The notes beneath the pieces were generated by a model, which ran no database searches, was not told the origin of the DNA, and worked only from the letters and a program-made list of their open reading frames with translations. This document shows positions 63,112 to 64,000 of a stretch of DNA of 64,000 nucleotides, piece after piece (the first letter of the stretch is position 1; every line of letters begins with the position of its first letter). The position numbers were made by a program, and so were the translations under genes. This stretch comes from an uncultured Eubacteriales bacterium. Its GTDB lineage: Bacteria > Bacillota > Clostridia > Oscillospirales > CAG-272. Location of the stretch: positions 1 through 64,000 of the forward strand of contig CAKRZE010000003.1 in NCBI GenBank assembly GCA_934432725.1, in the 5' to 3' direction.

Positions 63112-63250
63112 CCGGAGCATGCGGCACGGCTTCGGAAATACCGGGGCAATGCTGCCTTTTCGAAAAAGTGCGTGTGTCAGGCGCTTTTCCGTGAACAACC
63201 GGAGCATGCGGCACGGCTCCGGACATATCGGAGCAATGCTGCCTTGGCGG
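63112..63250. repeat. Direct repeat pair of about 49 bp, 87 bp apart
   Basis: CCGGAGCATGCGGCACGGCT occurs at 63112 and 63199, and similarity continues to GCAATGCTGCCTT. Between the units the sequence is only partly alike. The region 62953-63628 around it holds no other recognised feature. Confidence 0.8.
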
Positions 63251-63628
63251 AACAAACGCATATCCCCAAACGTTTTTCGGTAAAAGTCAGGGCAATTTCG
63301 TATGAAGGCGTGAAAAGAGGGTCAAACTTGCAAAAGAACCGTTCTGCCGCCTGACGAAAAACCGTCCTGTCGGAATTGCAGGCGCAGTCCGTCATTCCAT
63401 CCGATTACGGGTGCGGAGCTGCTTTGCATTCTGCTTCGGTTCTGTTTGCCGGTTTGGGTGGGGGCGGTCGGAGCATGGCGGCAAGTCTCTCAGGGGGACA
63501 CCGCTCCGGAATACTCCGGCGGAGCGTTCATCGCACCGCGCTGAAATGGCGGTCCGGCATCCGGATTCTGCTTCATTTTTCGGGAAGGGAAGCTTTCGCC
63601 GGCGCGAAAGCCATAGGTAAGCTGCATC

Positions 63629-63730
63629 ATGAAAAGATTTTGGATTTGTTTCGGTGTTTCCTTCGGCGTTTCCGCAGCGCTGTTCCTGCTTCTCGGGCTG
63701 CTCTTCCGGGCTGTGGTCTTTCCGTTTTGA
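63629..63730 (+). CDS. Possible 33-residue single-span membrane peptide
   Basis: The frame encodes MKRFWICFGVSFGVSAALFL and then a further hydrophobic run ending in VVFPF. It would be one transmembrane helix with a basic N-terminus, as in small membrane proteins. An AGGTAAG sequence is 8-9 nt upstream. It converges on the methionine aminopeptidase gene. There is no family match to rely on, so it may be chance. Confidence 0.3.
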   Translation: MKRFWICFGVSFGVSAALFLLLGLLFRAVVFPF

Positions 63731-63749
63731 CAAACGGTGCGCCGGAGGG

Positions 63750-64000
63750 TTAGTGCGATAAAATTTCAATGCCGGTTTCGGTTATGAGGATTTCATATTC
63801 CCATTGTGCGGACAGCTTGCCGTCGGCTGTGTAGATCTGCCAGCAGTCGTGCGGATCGACATAAAAGCGGGAGGTTCCCTCATTGATCATCGGTTCGATC
63901 GTGAAGATCATTCCGGGACAAAGCACCATGCCCTTGCCGAGCGATCCGATGTGGCATACATATGGATCTTCATGCATTTGCAGACCAACGCCGTGCCCTC
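63750..64000 (-). CDS. map: Methionine aminopeptidase, type I (C-terminal part; 5' end outside window)
   Basis: Only the last 83 codons lie in the window. They read GHGVGLQMHEDPYV, the conserved histidine-containing motif of methionine aminopeptidase, then GMVLCPGMIFTIEPMI with the metal-ligand Glu, and QWEYEILITETGIEIL with the second metal-ligand Glu. The enzyme removes the initiator methionine from new proteins. The gene reads leftward and ends 20 bp from the small hydrophobic frame. Upstream neighbours are unknown. Confidence 0.93.
   Translation of the reverse strand, partial: GHGVGLQMHEDPYVCHIGSLGKGMVLCPGMIFTIEPMINEGTSRFYVDPHDCWQIYTADGKLSAQWEYEILITETGIEILSH

Overview
The window looks like a chromosomal segment of an anaerobic Clostridia-type Firmicute, probably a succinate- and lactate-forming gut Oscillospiraceae-like organism. 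Pointers are strong AGGAGG-type ribosome binding sites, TTGACA/TATAAT promoters, a T-box leader, a tetrahydrofolate riboswitch, Re-type citrate synthase, the MEP isoprenoid pathway, glycogen genes and a flavin oxidoreductase/heterodisulfide reductase (Flx-Hdr) module. Most genes are moderately GC-rich. The first 3.4 kb are clearly AT-rich and look acquired.

Layout. 1-4.3 kb: a truncated large protein of defence-like appearance, a TnpV-type mobile-element gene and a gene fragment, next to a tRNA-Pro. 4.5-5.5 kb: L-lactate dehydrogenase. 6.1-17.7 kb: one long operon of fumarase, HdrB, HdrC, HdrA, a MvhD/FlxD-like protein, two FeS proteins, an FAD/NAD module, a soluble fumarate reductase (FeS and flavoprotein subunits) and an aspartate:alanine-exchanger-family transporter. 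18-24.5 kb: a CPBP protease, rpe, ispF-ispD, a beta-helix lipoprotein and a parvulin. 24.7-25.1 kb: repeated structured elements. 25.5-29.5 kb: a small unknown gene, prfC and a solute-binding lipoprotein. 30.5-36.2 kb: Re-citrate synthase, GntR regulator, aconitase and NADP-isocitrate dehydrogenase. 36.4-40.5 kb: a T-box leader, then ilvE, metY and metA. 41.1-43.5 kb: nucleotidyltransferase, PqqD-like and HPr-kinase-like genes resembling lasso-peptide accessory genes. 44-47 kb: a secreted von Willebrand A protein and a 57-residue peptide. 48-50.4 kb: RNA methyltransferase, Ppx/GppA phosphatase and DUF1961. 50.5-52.5 kb: back-to-back promoters, three 107-bp tandem repeats, a THF riboswitch and a FolT transporter carrying an inserted leucine-rich-repeat segment. 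53.4-61.9 kb: glycogen genes glgB, glgA, glgP and a GH13 amylase. 62-64 kb: a sugar isomerase-like protein and the end of methionine aminopeptidase.

The most interesting system is the 6.1-17.7 kb operon. It combines malate/fumarate interconversion, a complete Flx-Hdr electron-bifurcation set, a membrane-anchor-free fumarate reductase and a candidate succinate exporter. The likely reading is NADH-driven cytosolic fumarate respiration that also reduces ferredoxin. The flavoprotein lacks the covalent-FAD histidine, and the FeS subunit plus separate HdrB resemble a split methanogen-type thiol:fumarate reductase. Together with the citrate synthase-aconitase-isocitrate dehydrogenase block, the window encodes much of a bifurcated TCA pathway: a reductive arm to succinate and an oxidative arm to 2-oxoglutarate.
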